In this document: one piece after another, positions 23,338 through 33,092 of the stretch
Numbering within the stretch: the first letter of the stretch is position 1
How the letters are laid out: the number at the start of each line of letters is the position of its first letter
Source: Polymorphobacter multimanifer
GTDB taxonomy: Bacteria > Pseudomonadota > Alphaproteobacteria > Sphingomonadales > Sphingomonadaceae
Assembly: GCF_014205635.1 (NCBI RefSeq)
Contig: NZ_JACIIV010000009.1
Span: forward strand, 89,321 to 153,320
Direction of reading: 5' to 3'
DNA length: 64,000 bases
The notes under the pieces: generated by a model
Seen by the model: the letters and a program-made list of their open reading frames with translations, nothing else
Database searches by the model: none
What the model was told of the DNA's origin: nothing
Translations under genes and position numbers: made by a program

Positions 23338-23652
23338 CTAAGGTGCGACGTCCTCGCGAAACCGGTCGAGTTGATGCATGCGCTCGTGCAAGATCGTCAC
23401 GATACCGATCACGCCATCGGAAAGCAGCCTCCAATAGATGAAATGCTGCTCATGGCGGCAGTAGAACCCCTCGACCTCGAACTCGGCGGGAATGGAGCGC
23501 CACACGACCCTGCGAGCCGCAATGTCTTCGAATTGCGCAAAAAGGCCGTGGAGATAGCGCGATGCCTGCTCATCTCCCCACACCTTGCGCGTATGAACAT
23601 AGATGTCATCGAGGCGGCGACCTGCCCCGGCCTGGACACGAAAGGCGGTCAT
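23338..23652 (-). CDS. parE: RelE/ParE-family toxin
   Basis: Predicted toxin of a type II toxin-antitoxin module. The 104-residue product has the RelE/ParE layout: the N-terminal helical hairpin (GRRLDDIYVHTRKVWG ... YLHGLFAQFEDIA), then the strands ending in IGIVTILHERMHQLDRF. It lies three nucleotides after the antitoxin gene. The family split between gyrase poison (ParE) and mRNA interferase (RelE) is not resolved by sequence alone; ParE is favoured by the partner type. Confidence 0.8.
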   Translation of the reverse strand: MTAFRVQAGAGRRLDDIYVHTRKVWGDEQASRYLHGLFAQFEDIAARRVVWRSIPAEFEVEGFYCRHEQHFIYWRLLSDGVIGIVTILHERMHQLDRFREDVAP

Positions 23653-23655
23653 CTA

Positions 23656-23928
23656 TCAGCGCCGCATATTGCGGCTGATGATCATCTCGGCGTCCAGGGT
23701 TTCATACGCTGTCTCCGGCGCGGCAAAGGCGGCCATCAACTCGGTCTTCAACCGCGTGTACGCTTCAGCGTCCACGCGCTCCTTGTCCCGGCGGATCAGG
23801 TCCCGGACATATTCGCTGACATTCTCATAGGCCCCATCATCACCGACATTGGCGGCAACGAACTCACCCAAGATCCCGCTGACCCGCACGTTCAGCGTCA
23901 TCCAACTGCCCATCTTCATTTCCTGCAT
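23656..23928 (-). CDS. parD: ParD-like antitoxin
   Basis: Predicted DNA-binding antitoxin partner of the toxin downstream. It has 90 residues from the ATG at 23928, with other possible starts at 23913 and 23901. The N-terminal MTLNVRVSGILGEFVAANV fits a ribbon-helix-helix arm, followed by the SEYVRDLIRRDKERVD helix typical of ParD. The 27-nt inverted repeat just upstream fits autoregulation by the complex. Confidence 0.78.
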   Translation of the reverse strand: MQEMKMGSWMTLNVRVSGILGEFVAANVGDDGAYENVSEYVRDLIRRDKERVDAEAYTRLKTELMAAFAAPETAYETLDAEMIISRNMRR

Positions 23929-23933
23929 CGATC

Positions 23934-23960
23934 GTCCTCAACATAAGGAATATCGAGGAC
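23934..23960 (-). promoter_or_regulatory. inverted-repeat operator before the toxin-antitoxin pair
   Basis: gtcctc and gaggac arms flank a 15-nt AT-rich centre (aacataaggaatatc) that could contain the -10 element, 5 nt upstream of the antitoxin start. Type II antitoxins usually bind such sites to repress their own promoter. Confidence 0.5.
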
Positions 23961-24012
23961 AGCGCAAGGAACGGCTATTGCCGGGGGCGAATTCCCGGTC
24001 GCTGCGGCAGCC

Positions 24013-26781
24013 TCAAATCACCCCATGGCAATGCTTGAACTTCTTGCCGCTGCCGCACGGGCACATCGCATTGCGCGGCACTTCGCGCAGCCATTCGGCG
24101 CGCGTCTCCTCGTCCACATCAACCAGCTCGGCCGTCGCCGCCATGGCGCCAGCGAGCGCGCCGGGTGGTAGTGAACTGGGCGGCAACGAGCCAAAGGCAT
24201 CGAGCGACGGCATCGAAAATCCACCGGCATCATTCTCGCCGGTGAACGGGTCGATGTGCGTCGTCACAAAGCCCGGAAGTGCGGGTTCGGACTGCGGTTC
24301 CATCGAGAATTGCGCCAGCGCCAGCGTCCGCGTCACATCCTCGCGCACGATCACCAGCATCCGCTCGAACAGCGCAAAGGCTTCCGACTTGTATTCGTTG
24401 AGCGGTGTCTTCTGCGCATAGGCGCGGAGATGGATCACCTGGCGGAGCGCATCGAGCGTCGCCAGATGCTCCTTCCAGTGATGGTCGAGCGCCTGAAGCA
24501 GGAAGTTCTTCTCGATCGAGATCCAGCTTTCGGGCGGCACGCTGGCGGCCTTGTCGGCCATCAGCGCATCCGACGCCTCGATCAGCCGCTCGACGACCAT
24601 CTCGGGGTCGATGGCATCTTCCTGCGGCCAGCCGGTCACGTCGATGTCGAGCCCCAGCGTGTTGGTCACCTTGTCCTGAAGCTCCGCCACATCCCATTGT
24701 TCGGGGAAGCTGCCTTGCGGGCAGGTCTCGGCGACGATGGCGTTTACCGTCTCGTGGCGCATGTCGACGACCACATCGCCGACCGTCTCCGAATCCATGA
24801 TGTCGGCGCGCTGCTCGTAGACGACCTTGCGCTGGTCGTTCATCACATCATCATATTGCAGCAGCTGCTTGCGGATATCGTAGTTGCGCGCTTCCACCTT
24901 CTTCTGCGCAGTCTCGATCGCCTTGGAAATCCAGGGGTGGACGATCGCCTCGCCCTCCTCGAGCCCCGAATTCATCATCCGGCTGAGCATCGATTGCTGG
25001 CCGAAGATGCGGAGCAGATCGTCATCGAGGCTGAGGTAGAATCGCGAAAAGCCGGGGTCCCCCTGCCGGCCCGAGCGGCCGCGCAACTGGTTGTCGATGC
25101 GCCGGCTTTCGTGGCGCTCGGTGCCGAGCACGAACAGCCCGCCGGCGGCACGCACCGCCTCGCGCTCGGCCGCCGCCTCGGCCTTGATGCGAGCAATTTC
25201 GGCGTCCTTCTCGGGGCCATCATGGAATTCCGCCAGCTCGCGTCCGATCCGCGCTTCGGCATTGCCGCCGAGCTGGATATCGGTGCCGCGCCCGGCCATG
25301 TTGGTGGCGATCGTCACCGCGCCGAGCCGCCCGGCCTGCTCGACGATCTGCGCTTCCTGCTCATGGTAGCGGGCGTTGAGCACGACATGCTTCACGCCTT
25401 CCTTGGTCAGGAACTCGCTCAGCATCTCGCTCTTCTCGATCGACACCGTGCCGACCAGGATCGGCTGGCCCTTGGCCGAAGCCTCGCCGATGGTCTTGAC
25501 GATCGCCTTGTACTTGTCGGCAGCGCTCTTGTAAAATTCGTCATCCACATCGATGCGCTTGACCGGCAGGTTGGTCGGCATCTCGACGACGTTGAGCTTG
25601 TAGATATCGTAGAATTCCGATGCCTCGGTCGCCGCGGTGCCGGTCATGCCCCCCAGCTTGGGGTACATGCGGAAATAATTCTGGAAGGTGATGCTCGCCA
25701 GCGTCTGGTTCTCGGGCTGGATCGTTACCCCCTCCTTGGCTTCCACCGCCTGATGCAGGCCATCGGACCAGCGCCGCCCGTCCATCATGCGGCCGGTGAA
25801 CTCGTCGATGATCACCACCTTGCCGTTCCGCACGATGTAATCGGTGTCGATGCGGAAGATCACATTGGCGCGCAAAGCCTGGTTGAGATGGTGCACCACC
25901 TGGGTGTTCTCGAAGTCATACAGGTTTTCGCCCTCGAGCAGCCCGGCGGCTTCGAGCGCGCGCTCGGCCTTTTCGGTGCCATCCTCGGTCAGGATCACCG
26001 ACTTGGCCTTTTCGTCGACGATATAATCTTCGGGCACCAGCGTCTTCACCATCGCGTCGACCGAGATGTAGAGCTCGCTCTTGTCGTCGGTTGGCCCGGA
26101 GATGATCAGCGGCGTCCGCGCCTCGTCGATCAGCACCGAATCGACCTCGTCGACCACCGCGAAATTGAAGGGCCGCTGCACCATCTGCTCGCGGCTGTAC
26201 TTCATGTTGTCGCGCAGATAATCGAAGCCGAACTCGTTGTTGGTGCCATAGGTGATGTCGCTGCCATAGGCCGCGCGCCGGCTGGCATCATCGAGATTGG
26301 GGATGATCACGCCCACGCTCAGCCCCAGGAAGCGATAGACCTGCCCCATCCAGCCGGCATCGCGGCTGGCAAGATAGTCATTCACCGTCACCACATGCAC
26401 GCCCTTGCCGGTGAGCGCATTGAGATACACCGCCAGCGTGGCAACGAGCGTCTTGCCCTCGCCGGTGCGCATCTCGGCGATCTCGCCACGGTGGAGCACG
26501 ATGCCGCCGACCATCTGCACATCGAAGTGGCGCATGCCGAGCGCACGGCGCGAGCCCTCGCGAACAGTTGCGAAGGCTTCGGGCAGAATGTCGTCGAGGC
26601 TTTCGCCGGCTTCCAGCCGTGCCTTGAACTTGTCCGTCTGCAGCCGCAGCGCCTCGTCGTCGAGCGCCTGAAGCGCCGGCTCGAAGGCGTTGATCTTCGT
26701 CACGATCGCACCGAGCGATTTCACATACCGATCATTCGCCGATCCGAACAAGCGCTTGGCGATGACGCCCAATCCGAGCAT
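24013..26781 (-). CDS. secA: preprotein translocase ATPase SecA
   Basis: Motor of Sec-dependent export. It has 922 residues starting [21 protein letters not shown]. Walker A lies in [11 protein letters not shown] near residue 110. The [19 protein letters not shown] segment and the helicase motifs ([20 protein letters not shown]) are present. The C-terminal zinc and SecB-binding tail [14 protein letters not shown] is intact, consistent with secB at 2.7 kb. Confidence 0.98.
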   Translation of the reverse strand: MLGLGVIAKRLFGSANDRYVKSLGAIVTKINAFEPALQALDDEALRLQTDKFKARLEAGESLDDILPEAFATVREGSRRALGMRHFDVQMVGGIVLHRGEIAEMRTGEGKTLVATLAVYLNALTGKGVHVVTVNDYLASRDAGWMGQVYRFLGLSVGVIIPNLDDASRRAAYGSDITYGTNNEFGFDYLRDNMKYSREQMVQRPFNFAVVDEVDSVLIDEARTPLIISGPTDDKSELYISVDAMVKTLVPEDYIVDEKAKSVILTEDGTEKAERALEAAGLLEGENLYDFENTQVVHHLNQALRANVIFRIDTDYIVRNGKVVIIDEFTGRMMDGRRWSDGLHQAVEAKEGVTIQPENQTLASITFQNYFRMYPKLGGMTGTAATEASEFYDIYKLNVVEMPTNLPVKRIDVDDEFYKSAADKYKAIVKTIGEASAKGQPILVGTVSIEKSEMLSEFLTKEGVKHVVLNARYHEQEAQIVEQAGRLGAVTIATNMAGRGTDIQLGGNAEARIGRELAEFHDGPEKDAEIARIKAEAAAEREAVRAAGGLFVLGTERHESRRIDNQLRGRSGRQGDPGFSRFYLSLDDDLLRIFGQQSMLSRMMNSGLEEGEAIVHPWISKAIETAQKKVEARNYDIRKQLLQYDDVMNDQRKVVYEQRADIMDSETVGDVVVDMRHETVNAIVAETCPQGSFPEQWDVAELQDKVTNTLGLDIDVTGWPQEDAIDPEMVVERLIEASDALMADKAASVPPESWISIEKNFLLQALDHHWKEHLATLDALRQVIHLRAYAQKTPLNEYKSEAFALFERMLVIVREDVTRTLALAQFSMEPQSEPALPGFVTTHIDPFTGENDAGGFSMPSLDAFGSLPPSSLPPGALAGAMAATAELVDVDEETRAEWLREVPRNAMCPCGSGKKFKHCHGVI

Positions 26782-26836
26782 GGTGATCCTGACACATCAA
26801 TGGAGGCAGGGCTTGTGCCCGCCCGATCAAGCCGCC

Positions 26837-26865
26837 GATGTAAGAGCCGCCCCCGCCTTCGTCAA
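26837..26865 (-). promoter_or_regulatory. secA: secA promoter candidate
   Basis: On the minus strand TTGACG and TACATC are separated by exactly 17 nt, about 55 nt upstream of the secA start. It lies just downstream of the preceding gene's stop (26874), so secA can be transcribed independently. Confidence 0.5.
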
Positions 26866-26873
26866 TGAAAGCG

Positions 26874-27221
26874 CTACTTGCGGCCCCCCGTGCGTCCGTC
26901 GATGAGCCGCTGCCGCCGCCACCAGCGCTGCCCCGCCGGCCGCCCTGTGGCGCCCTGGCGAAGCTGCTTGCGGCGCAGCCCGAAATCCACTGCCTTGCGT
27001 ACCCGCGGGTAGCGCCGGGTCCAGCGCAGATAACGCCGCTTGGCCCAGCGCGAATTGCGCAGCACGAGTGCCAGTCCGATGGCGAACACCACGATGCCGA
27101 CCGGTGGCGGCGTCGGGATGGCGGCAACAGGAGCAGCGATCATCAACAGCACACCCAGGCAGATCTGCGCGATCCGCATCGGCCGGCTTCGCAGCAGCCA
27201 TCGCAGGGTGTTCATGTTCAT
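26874..27221 (-). CDS. small two-helix inner-membrane protein, PGPGW-like
   Basis: About 115 residues from MNMNTLRWLLRSRPMRIAQ. Two hydrophobic segments (ICLGVLLMIAAPVAAI and VGIVVFAIGLALVLRN) are joined by a proline-rich turn (PTPPP). This is the layout of the small PGPGW-type membrane proteins. The C-terminus is long and very basic (RRYLRWTRRYPRVRKAVDFG and an Arg/Trp-rich tail) and probably cytoplasmic. Function unknown. Two methionines at 27221 and 27215 compete as starts. Confidence 0.6.
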   Translation of the reverse strand: MNMNTLRWLLRSRPMRIAQICLGVLLMIAAPVAAIPTPPPVGIVVFAIGLALVLRNSRWAKRRYLRWTRRYPRVRKAVDFGLRRKQLRQGATGRPAGQRWWRRQRLIDGRTGGRK

Positions 27222-27354
27222 CGTCCGCGCTCTATGGCTGCGATGTGGCAAGTGCAAGGCAAGCCCCGGCCGCGCTTGAGAATATGCAAATCAGCCCCTA
27301 AAGCTTTACGTTGGGTCAACAACTTCCGCAGCCATGCTGCGTCTGGAGGCCCCT

Positions 27355-28863
27355 TTGGTTGCACTTGTCGGAAGCGTGGCCTTCCTGGGGCTCGAAGCCC
27401 GCCGTGTCGAGGTGCAGGTCCAGATCAGCAGTGGCGCCGCCGCCTTCATCACCGTCGGCCTGCCCGACAAGGCGGTGAAGGAGAGCCGCGAACGCGTGCA
27501 ATCGGCGCTCCACGCCATGGGCCTGTCGCTGCCGCCGCGCCGCATCGTCGTCAACCTGTCCCCCGCCGACCTGCCCAAGGAAGGCTCGCACTATGATCTT
27601 CCGATCGCCCTCGGCCTGCTCGGCGCCATGGGCATCATCCCCCCCGATGCGCTGGCCGAGTTTCTCGCGGTGGGCGAGCTCGGCCTCGATGGCCGGCTGA
27701 GTCCGGTCCCCGGGGTGCTGCTCGCCGCCCTCCATGCCGCAGAAGCCGAGCTCGGCCTCATCTGCCCCGCCTCCCAAGGCTCCGAAGCCGCCTGGGCCGG
27801 CGATGTCGATGTGCTTGCTGCCCCCGATCTGCTGGCGCTCCTCAACCATCTCAAGGGCACACAGCTTATCACCGCGCCCGAGCGGCTGCTCGCCGAATTC
27901 ACCCGGCAAGGCCCCGATCTCGCCGATGTCAAAGGCCAGGAGACTGCCAAGCGCGCGCTCGAAGTGGCGGCGGCTGGCGGCCACAACATGCTGATGTGCG
28001 GCCCGCCCGGCTCGGGCAAATCGCTGATGGCGGCGTGCCTGCCCGGCATCTTGCCTGAACTCACCCCCGCCGAAGCCCTTGAAGTCTCGATGATCGCTTC
28101 GATGGCAGGGTCGCTGGAAGGGGGCCGCCTCCTCCGCGCCCGGCCGTTTCGGAGCCCTCATCACAGCGCCTCGATGCCCGCACTTGTCGGCGGCGGCGCC
28201 AAGGCCAGGCCCGGCGAAGTCAGCCTCGCGCATCTCGGCATCCTGTTCCTCGACGAGCTTCCCGAGTTCCAGCGCACCGTGCTCGATTCGCTGCGCCAGC
28301 CGCTCGAAACCGGCACCGTGTCGGTCGCGCGCGCTGCCGCCCATGTCAGCTATCCGGCGCGCGTCCAGCTCATCGCCGCGATGAACCCCTGCCGCTGCGG
28401 CCACCTCGATGATCCGGCCCGCGCCTGCTCGCGCGCGCCGCGTTGCGCCGCCGATTATCAATCCCGCCTGTCCGGGCCGCTTCTCGATCGCATCGACCTC
28501 CACATCGATGTCGCCGCCGTGTCCGCCGCCGATCTCACCCTGCCGCCCCCGTCCGAGTCGAGTGCCCAGGTCGCTGCCCGCGTGGCGCATGCCCGCGGCG
28601 TGCAGGCCGCGCGCTACGCCGGTTCTCCCGTCCGAACCAATGCCGAAGCCGATGGCAAGCTGCTCGAAGCCCATGCCACGCCCGACGAACCCGGCCGCGC
28701 GCTGCTGGCGCAAGCCGCCGAGCGCCTCCGCCTGTCCGCGCGCGGCTATACCCGCACCCTGCGTGTCGCGCGCACCCTTGCCGATCTCGCCGGCAGCACC
28801 CAGATTGGCCGTGTGCATATCGCCGAGGCCCTGAGCTACCGCCTCCGCGCCCCGGTAAATTGA
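27355..28863 (+). CDS. comM: YifB/ComM family Mg-chelatase-like AAA+ ATPase
   Basis: Hexameric AAA+ helicase family; ComM drives branch migration during natural transformation. It has 502 residues from a TTG at 27355, which has GGAGG five nucleotides upstream and matches the family start (VALVGSVAFLGLEARRVEVQ). The ATG at 27334 is the alternative and would add seven residues. It has the Lon-like N-terminal domain, Walker A GPPGSGKS near residue 220, Walker B ILFLDELPEF, and the C-terminal Mg-chelatase lid. The zinc-like cluster CRCGHLDDPARAC is present. Confidence 0.9.
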   Translation: MVALVGSVAFLGLEARRVEVQVQISSGAAAFITVGLPDKAVKESRERVQSALHAMGLSLPPRRIVVNLSPADLPKEGSHYDLPIALGLLGAMGIIPPDALAEFLAVGELGLDGRLSPVPGVLLAALHAAEAELGLICPASQGSEAAWAGDVDVLAAPDLLALLNHLKGTQLITAPERLLAEFTRQGPDLADVKGQETAKRALEVAAAGGHNMLMCGPPGSGKSLMAACLPGILPELTPAEALEVSMIASMAGSLEGGRLLRARPFRSPHHSASMPALVGGGAKARPGEVSLAHLGILFLDELPEFQRTVLDSLRQPLETGTVSVARAAAHVSYPARVQLIAAMNPCRCGHLDDPARACSRAPRCAADYQSRLSGPLLDRIDLHIDVAAVSAADLTLPPPSESSAQVAARVAHARGVQAARYAGSPVRTNAEADGKLLEAHATPDEPGRALLAQAAERLRLSARGYTRTLRVARTLADLAGSTQIGRVHIAEALSYRLRAPVN

Positions 28864-28887
28864 CGGACCGGCGAAAGGGCCAGCACC

Positions 28888-29274
28888 ATGAACAAGCCTG
28901 CCAGCTTCTGGATGCTCGAACCTCTCCGCAAATATGCGGTCTTCCGTGGCCGTGCGCGCCGGGCGGAATATTGGTGGTACGCGCTTCTCTACGGCCTGCT
29001 CGCGGTCGCCACCACCATTGCCGATTTCATCGTCTTCGGCCTTCCGAACATGCTCTCCAACCCAAGCGTTGGTCCCATCACGGGGTTGCTGGGCCTGGCG
29101 CTGCTCATCCCCAGCTTCGCCGTCACCGTGCGGCGGCTCCACGATACCGACCGCTCGGGCTGGTGGGTGCTTCTCGGCCTCATTCCTTTTCTCGGCGGAT
29201 TGATCCTGTTCATCTGGTTCTGCACGCGCGGCAGCCATGGCGCCAACCGCTACGGCACCGATCCGCGCGGCTGA
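28888..29274 (+). CDS. DUF805 small membrane protein
   Basis: It has 128 residues. The conserved N-terminal YAVFRGRARRAEYWWYALLY and RRLHDTDRSGWWVLLGLIP segments identify the DUF805 (YhaH/YhaI) family. There are three to four hydrophobic helices, so it is an inner-membrane protein. The biochemical role of the family is not established. Lies 24 nt after comM and may be co-transcribed. Confidence 0.88.
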   Translation: MNKPASFWMLEPLRKYAVFRGRARRAEYWWYALLYGLLAVATTIADFIVFGLPNMLSNPSVGPITGLLGLALLIPSFAVTVRRLHDTDRSGWWVLLGLIPFLGGLILFIWFCTRGSHGANRYGTDPRG

Positions 29275-29325
29275 CACGGAACCTATTCCCCTGCGCAGGC
29301 GTTATGCAGTGAAGGGAGAATATGC

Positions 29326-29838
29326 GTGGGAATGATCGATTTTTTCAAGGACAAGCTGGGTATCGGCGGCCCTGATGCCGACAAGATCAAGGGTCAGGTC
29401 GAAAAACTCGGGCTCGACGTGCAGAACCTCGACATCAAGATCGATGATGGAATCGCCACTGTCACCGGCCTCGCCGCCAACCGCGCCGAGGCATCGAAGA
29501 TCGTGATGGCCATCGGCAACAACGAAGGCATCATCAAGGTCGACAACAAGATGCGCGTGCCGCTCTCCAGCATCACCCCGAAGGCCGCCGCTTCTGCCAC
29601 CACTCCTTCCCCAACTCCGGCACCCACAGCGGCACAAGACGCCGATGCCGACGAGGAAGCCGTGGTCTTCTACCCCGTTGCCAAGGGGGACACGCTCTCG
29701 GCCATCGCCAAGCGCCTCTACGGCAACGCGAATCTCTATCCGAAGATTTTCGAAGCCAACCGGCCGATGCTCAGCCACCCCGACAAGATCTATCCCGGGC
29801 AGGTGCTCCGCGTGCCCCCGCTCGATACCAGCGTCTAA
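29326..29838 (+). CDS. kbp: BON-LysM protein, potassium-binding protein Kbp (YgaU) family
   Basis: It has 170 residues from a GTG at 29326, with GGGAG seven nucleotides upstream. The BON domain spans about residues 20-80 (GLDVQNLDIKIDDGIATVTG). A low-complexity Ala/Pro/Thr linker leads to a C-terminal LysM domain (VAKGDTLSAIAKRLYGNANL). The end KIFEANRPMLSHPDKIYPGQ is nearly the same as E. coli Kbp, a cytoplasmic potassium-binding protein. No signal peptide is visible. The linker is longer than in E. coli. Confidence 0.88.
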   Translation: MGMIDFFKDKLGIGGPDADKIKGQVEKLGLDVQNLDIKIDDGIATVTGLAANRAEASKIVMAIGNNEGIIKVDNKMRVPLSSITPKAAASATTPSPTPAPTAAQDADADEEAVVFYPVAKGDTLSAIAKRLYGNANLYPKIFEANRPMLSHPDKIYPGQVLRVPPLDTSV

Positions 29839-29846
29839 AGGGGGTT

Positions 29847-29873
29847 TCGGAAAACCGGTCACCGGTTTTCCGA
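29847..29873. terminator. perfect 13-bp palindrome between convergent kbp and mmcB
   Basis: Arms tcggaaaaccggt and accggttttccga around one central base, in the 60-nt gap between the convergent genes. A bidirectional terminator is the likely role, although the flanking A-run (29875-29881) is not in the canonical position for a U-tract on either strand. Confidence 0.55.
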
Positions 29874-29898
29874 CAAAAAAACACGCGACAACAACGAG

Positions 29899-30348
29899 CT
29901 AGGCGTCTGCAAACGCCATCATCTCCGGGTCGCTCGCCACTGCCAGTCGGCACGCGGCGGCCCGGGCAAAGCGCAGCGTTTCCGCCTTTCGCCGCGCAGC
30001 ACTCAGCGGCAGCCATGGCGCGTCGCGAATCAGTGCGGCGTCATAGCGGTCGGCCACCAGCACACCGGTCCGTTCGGGGGCAAAGGCTTCCCCCACCACC
30101 GCCGCCGCCAGCGGCTCAGGCACCGCCCAGAAAAAGCGATCGCACCAGTCGAGATAATCGGGCCATTTCCGGTCACCGCGCAGATCCGCCAGCGACACCT
30201 TGATCTCGACAAGCGTCAGCCGCCCGGCCGTATCCGCCCCCAGAACATCGGCCCGCCGGCCACAGCCCAGGCTCACCTCGGCGAGCGGCATGACCCCGGC
30301 ACGCACCAGCCACCTGAACACACCCCGCCTGACATCGCCACTTTCCAT
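29899..30348 (-). CDS. mmcB: MmcB family DNA repair protein (PD-(D/E)XK nuclease fold)
   Basis: It has 149 residues. The segments EVSLGCGRRADVLG and LTLVEIKVSLADLRGDRKW give the spaced Asp and EIK of a PD-(D/E)XK active site. DWCDRFFWAVP is the family signature. MmcB is part of the SOS/mitomycin C response in Caulobacter relatives. No LexA box was identified by eye in the short gap upstream. Confidence 0.85.
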   Translation of the reverse strand: MESGDVRRGVFRWLVRAGVMPLAEVSLGCGRRADVLGADTAGRLTLVEIKVSLADLRGDRKWPDYLDWCDRFFWAVPEPLAAAVVGEAFAPERTGVLVADRYDAALIRDAPWLPLSAARRKAETLRFARAAACRLAVASDPEMMAFADA

Positions 30349-30386
30349 GGCGCCATACTAGCAGAACATTAAAAGAACGAAAGGCG

Positions 30387-33020
30387 TCAGCGCAGCGCTG
30401 CCGCAATCTCGCTCCCCTTGGCTTCGGTCAGGGCTGCGCAGCGGCGAATGCCGGCAACCGCCTGGCCGAGTTCGAGTTCGCCGCCGCCCAGTTCGGGCAG
30501 CCGCGGGCGCAGCAGGGTTTCCACCCGGTCGGCATCGGCGTTGGTGCAGAAGCCGCTGAACAGGTTGATGATGCCGCGCTTCGAAAAGCCGGGGTAGCTC
30601 GCCAGCACGCGGGTGAAATTGGCTTCGGCAAAGCGCGTGGCGGCGATGCGGCCGGCGGGCGAGCGGGCAACGCTGCCGACAAGGCCGGTGGTTTCCAGCG
30701 CCTGCATGCCATCGGCAAACGCAAGCTCGAGCGCCTTGGTCGCCTGTTCTTCGCTGGCGACGGCACCGATGGCACCGGCCGCCTGCGAGCGGAACAGCGG
30801 GTCCTGCGAGGCAAGCAACGCCCTGGAGAGCGCCGCCTGGGCGGTGGGGCCGCCCTCCTGCACTGCGGCGACGAGCGCCAGGCCGCGGAAGGTGGGATCG
30901 ACGGCCTTCATGTCCCCGGCGATCACGGCGCGACCGGCAGTGGCGAGCCTGGCGCGGAGCGCGGGATCGGCGGCTTCATTGGCAACCAGCGGCAGCAATG
31001 CCTGGCGCAGCGACTGGCGCTCGGCGGGCTCGGATGCGTGCGCGCCGGGAGCAGGGTCGAAACCGAGCGGGGCAAAGGCAGGGCCATAGAGGCGCGCCAT
31101 CAGCGCCCGATAGGCGGGCTGCTGGGCTGGCGCGATCATGCGGTTGCCGACTCCGGCGAGCCGCCCACCAAGGTTGGCGGCGGCGAGGCGTTCGGGGTGC
31201 CTCGCAAGGGCTTCGGCCGCCTTGACGATGGTGGCAAAGGGCGCGCCGCCGGCAGCAAAATCGGCCCAGAGGCTGTCGGCGAGCGCCATCGCATCACGCG
31301 CCGGCAGCGTCGGGGCGGCAGCGATCATCCGGTCCCAGCCGGCGGCATCGAGCGTGTAGCGAAAATAGCCGTTGCCGCCGGCATTGGGCACAAGGGCCGC
31401 TTCGGTGCCGATAAGGGCCGGGACGGTGGCGCTGGCGGTGCTCAGAAGATCGCAGCGCCGGCCTTCGCCGCGCGCGAAGCAATAGGGGATCTGCCAGGTC
31501 TGCGGCGTTTCAGGCGGGGTGACGCCCAGCGGCAGATAGCGCTGCTGGCTCAGCCTGATCGCCTGCGTGCCATCCTCGACGCCGAGCAGCGGCACGCCGG
31601 TCTGGGTGAGGAAGCTGTTGAGTGCCGGAATGACACGCGTATCATTCGCGGCTTCGGCGACCGAAGCGAAGAACTGCTCGGCGCTGGCATTGCCAAAGGC
31701 ATAGCGGTTCAAATGGAGGCGCACGCCCTTCTGGAAGGCCTCGGCGCCGACGAAATTTTCGAACATCGAGACGACCTGCGCGCCCTTCTGATAGGTGATC
31801 CCATCGAAGGCGCTCGCCACCTGCGAATTCTCGGTGATCTCCTGGCGGATCGGGCGGCCACGGCCGAGGCTGTCGAGGTCCATCGCACCAAACGCTTCGC
31901 CAAGCTCCTGGGCAGCAATGCCGAGGTCCGGCCGCCACTGATGGGCAATCTTCTTGCCCATCCACTCCGCAAAGCTCTCGTTGAGCCAGATGTCGGTCCA
32001 CCATACCGGCGTGACGAGATCGCCGAACCATTGGTGGGCCAGCTCATGTGCCACGACTTCGGAGAAGCCGCGCAGCTGGCCGAAGGGAGCGCCGCGGTCC
32101 ATCAGGATCAGCGTGTCGCCATAAACGATCAGCCCGGCGTTCTCCATCGCCCCGCCCATGATCGGTGACGCGATGAAATCCAGCTTTTCATACGGATAGG
32201 GAATGCCGAAATAGTCCTCGAGCCCGGCGAGGAGCTTGGGCGTTTCCTCCAGCGTCACGTCCATGCGGCTGGCCTGGCCCTTGGTGGCGATGACGCGGAA
32301 CTCCAGCGGTTCCTTGCGCACCGCATTGGCGGGGATCGTGGTGCCGCGCACATCGAATGGGCCGACGCCGAGCGCCACCAGATAGGTGGGCAGTGGCTTG
32401 GAGGCAGCGAAGCTGTGCGTCTGCATCGCGCCGCGCGTGGTGACCGAAGTTTCGGGCGTGTTGGCAAAGGCCTTCACCGCCCTGGGGACGGTGATGCTGG
32501 TGGTGAAGGGCGTCTTGAAGCCGGGTTCGTCGAAGCCGGGGAAGGCGCGCCTGGCATCGAGCGGCTCCATCTGCGTCCACGCGTACCAGTCATTGCCCAC
32601 CTTGGCGCGGAAGATGCCCTCGGCACCGGAACGGAAGGCCGCCGTGTAGCGAATGGTGATCCGCGCCTTGCCGGCCGGCAGCGGCGAGGCCAGCGTGAGC
32701 GCGGCGACGCCCGACGGGTCGACCTCGGCATAGCGCGCCTGGATGACCTTGCGCCCAACGGTGACGGTGGCGGTGGTCACCGCGAGATCCTGCCCGTGCA
32801 GATAGATGGTGCTGGTGGGAGCAGCCGCCTCGATTTCGATCTTCGTCTCGCCGCTGAACCGCTCCTTGGCGGGATCGATGACGAAACTCAGATCATAGGC
32901 CAGCGGCTTGACCCCGGCTGGCAGGCGCCCGGTGGGCACATCTGCGGCTGCCACGGGCACGGCGGCCAGCGCGAGATTGCCGAGGGCGAAGGTGGCGAAG
33001 GTGGCGAGAAAGGTGCGCAT
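30387..33020 (-). CDS. secreted M1 family metallopeptidase (aminopeptidase N-like)
   Basis: Zinc aminopeptidase. It has 877 residues with an N-terminal signal peptide (hydrophobic residues 4-24, probable cleavage after AVPVAAA), so it is periplasmic or secreted. The GAMEN exopeptidase motif is at about 290-294. The zinc site is HELAH at 325-329 plus the glutamate in NESF near 348. The C-terminal helical ERAP1-like domain is complete. Unlike cytosolic PepN, it carries a signal sequence. Stands between mmcB and hslU. Confidence 0.93.
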   Translation of the reverse strand: MRTFLATFATFALGNLALAAVPVAAADVPTGRLPAGVKPLAYDLSFVIDPAKERFSGETKIEIEAAAPTSTIYLHGQDLAVTTATVTVGRKVIQARYAEVDPSGVAALTLASPLPAGKARITIRYTAAFRSGAEGIFRAKVGNDWYAWTQMEPLDARRAFPGFDEPGFKTPFTTSITVPRAVKAFANTPETSVTTRGAMQTHSFAASKPLPTYLVALGVGPFDVRGTTIPANAVRKEPLEFRVIATKGQASRMDVTLEETPKLLAGLEDYFGIPYPYEKLDFIASPIMGGAMENAGLIVYGDTLILMDRGAPFGQLRGFSEVVAHELAHQWFGDLVTPVWWTDIWLNESFAEWMGKKIAHQWRPDLGIAAQELGEAFGAMDLDSLGRGRPIRQEITENSQVASAFDGITYQKGAQVVSMFENFVGAEAFQKGVRLHLNRYAFGNASAEQFFASVAEAANDTRVIPALNSFLTQTGVPLLGVEDGTQAIRLSQQRYLPLGVTPPETPQTWQIPYCFARGEGRRCDLLSTASATVPALIGTEAALVPNAGGNGYFRYTLDAAGWDRMIAAAPTLPARDAMALADSLWADFAAGGAPFATIVKAAEALARHPERLAAANLGGRLAGVGNRMIAPAQQPAYRALMARLYGPAFAPLGFDPAPGAHASEPAERQSLRQALLPLVANEAADPALRARLATAGRAVIAGDMKAVDPTFRGLALVAAVQEGGPTAQAALSRALLASQDPLFRSQAAGAIGAVASEEQATKALELAFADGMQALETTGLVGSVARSPAGRIAATRFAEANFTRVLASYPGFSKRGIINLFSGFCTNADADRVETLLRPRLPELGGGELELGQAVAGIRRCAALTEAKGSEIAAALR

Positions 33021-33064
33021 GCGCGTCTGGATGACGCAAATGCGACGGAAAGGGAAGAGGCTGC

Positions 33065-33088
33065 GCGGGGGGGTTGGCCGCCCCCCGC
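33065..33088 (-). terminator. hslU: GC hairpin after hslU
   Basis: Inverted repeat gcgggggg ... ccccccgc with an 8-nt loop directly after the hslU stop codon. There is no U-run, so it is a weak or Rho-assisted terminator candidate. Confidence 0.45.
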
Positions 33089-33092
33089 GGCG

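Noticed and set aside
24256..26868. Very long open frame (about 870 codons) on the strand opposite secA
   Set aside because: Antisense open frames are expected in GC-rich codon usage; the minus strand encodes a complete SecA with all motifs.
27316..29277. A 653-codon open frame opposite comM and the DUF805 gene
   Set aside because: Its product is low-complexity Gly/Ala/Arg-rich and the plus strand encodes recognisable families across the same span.
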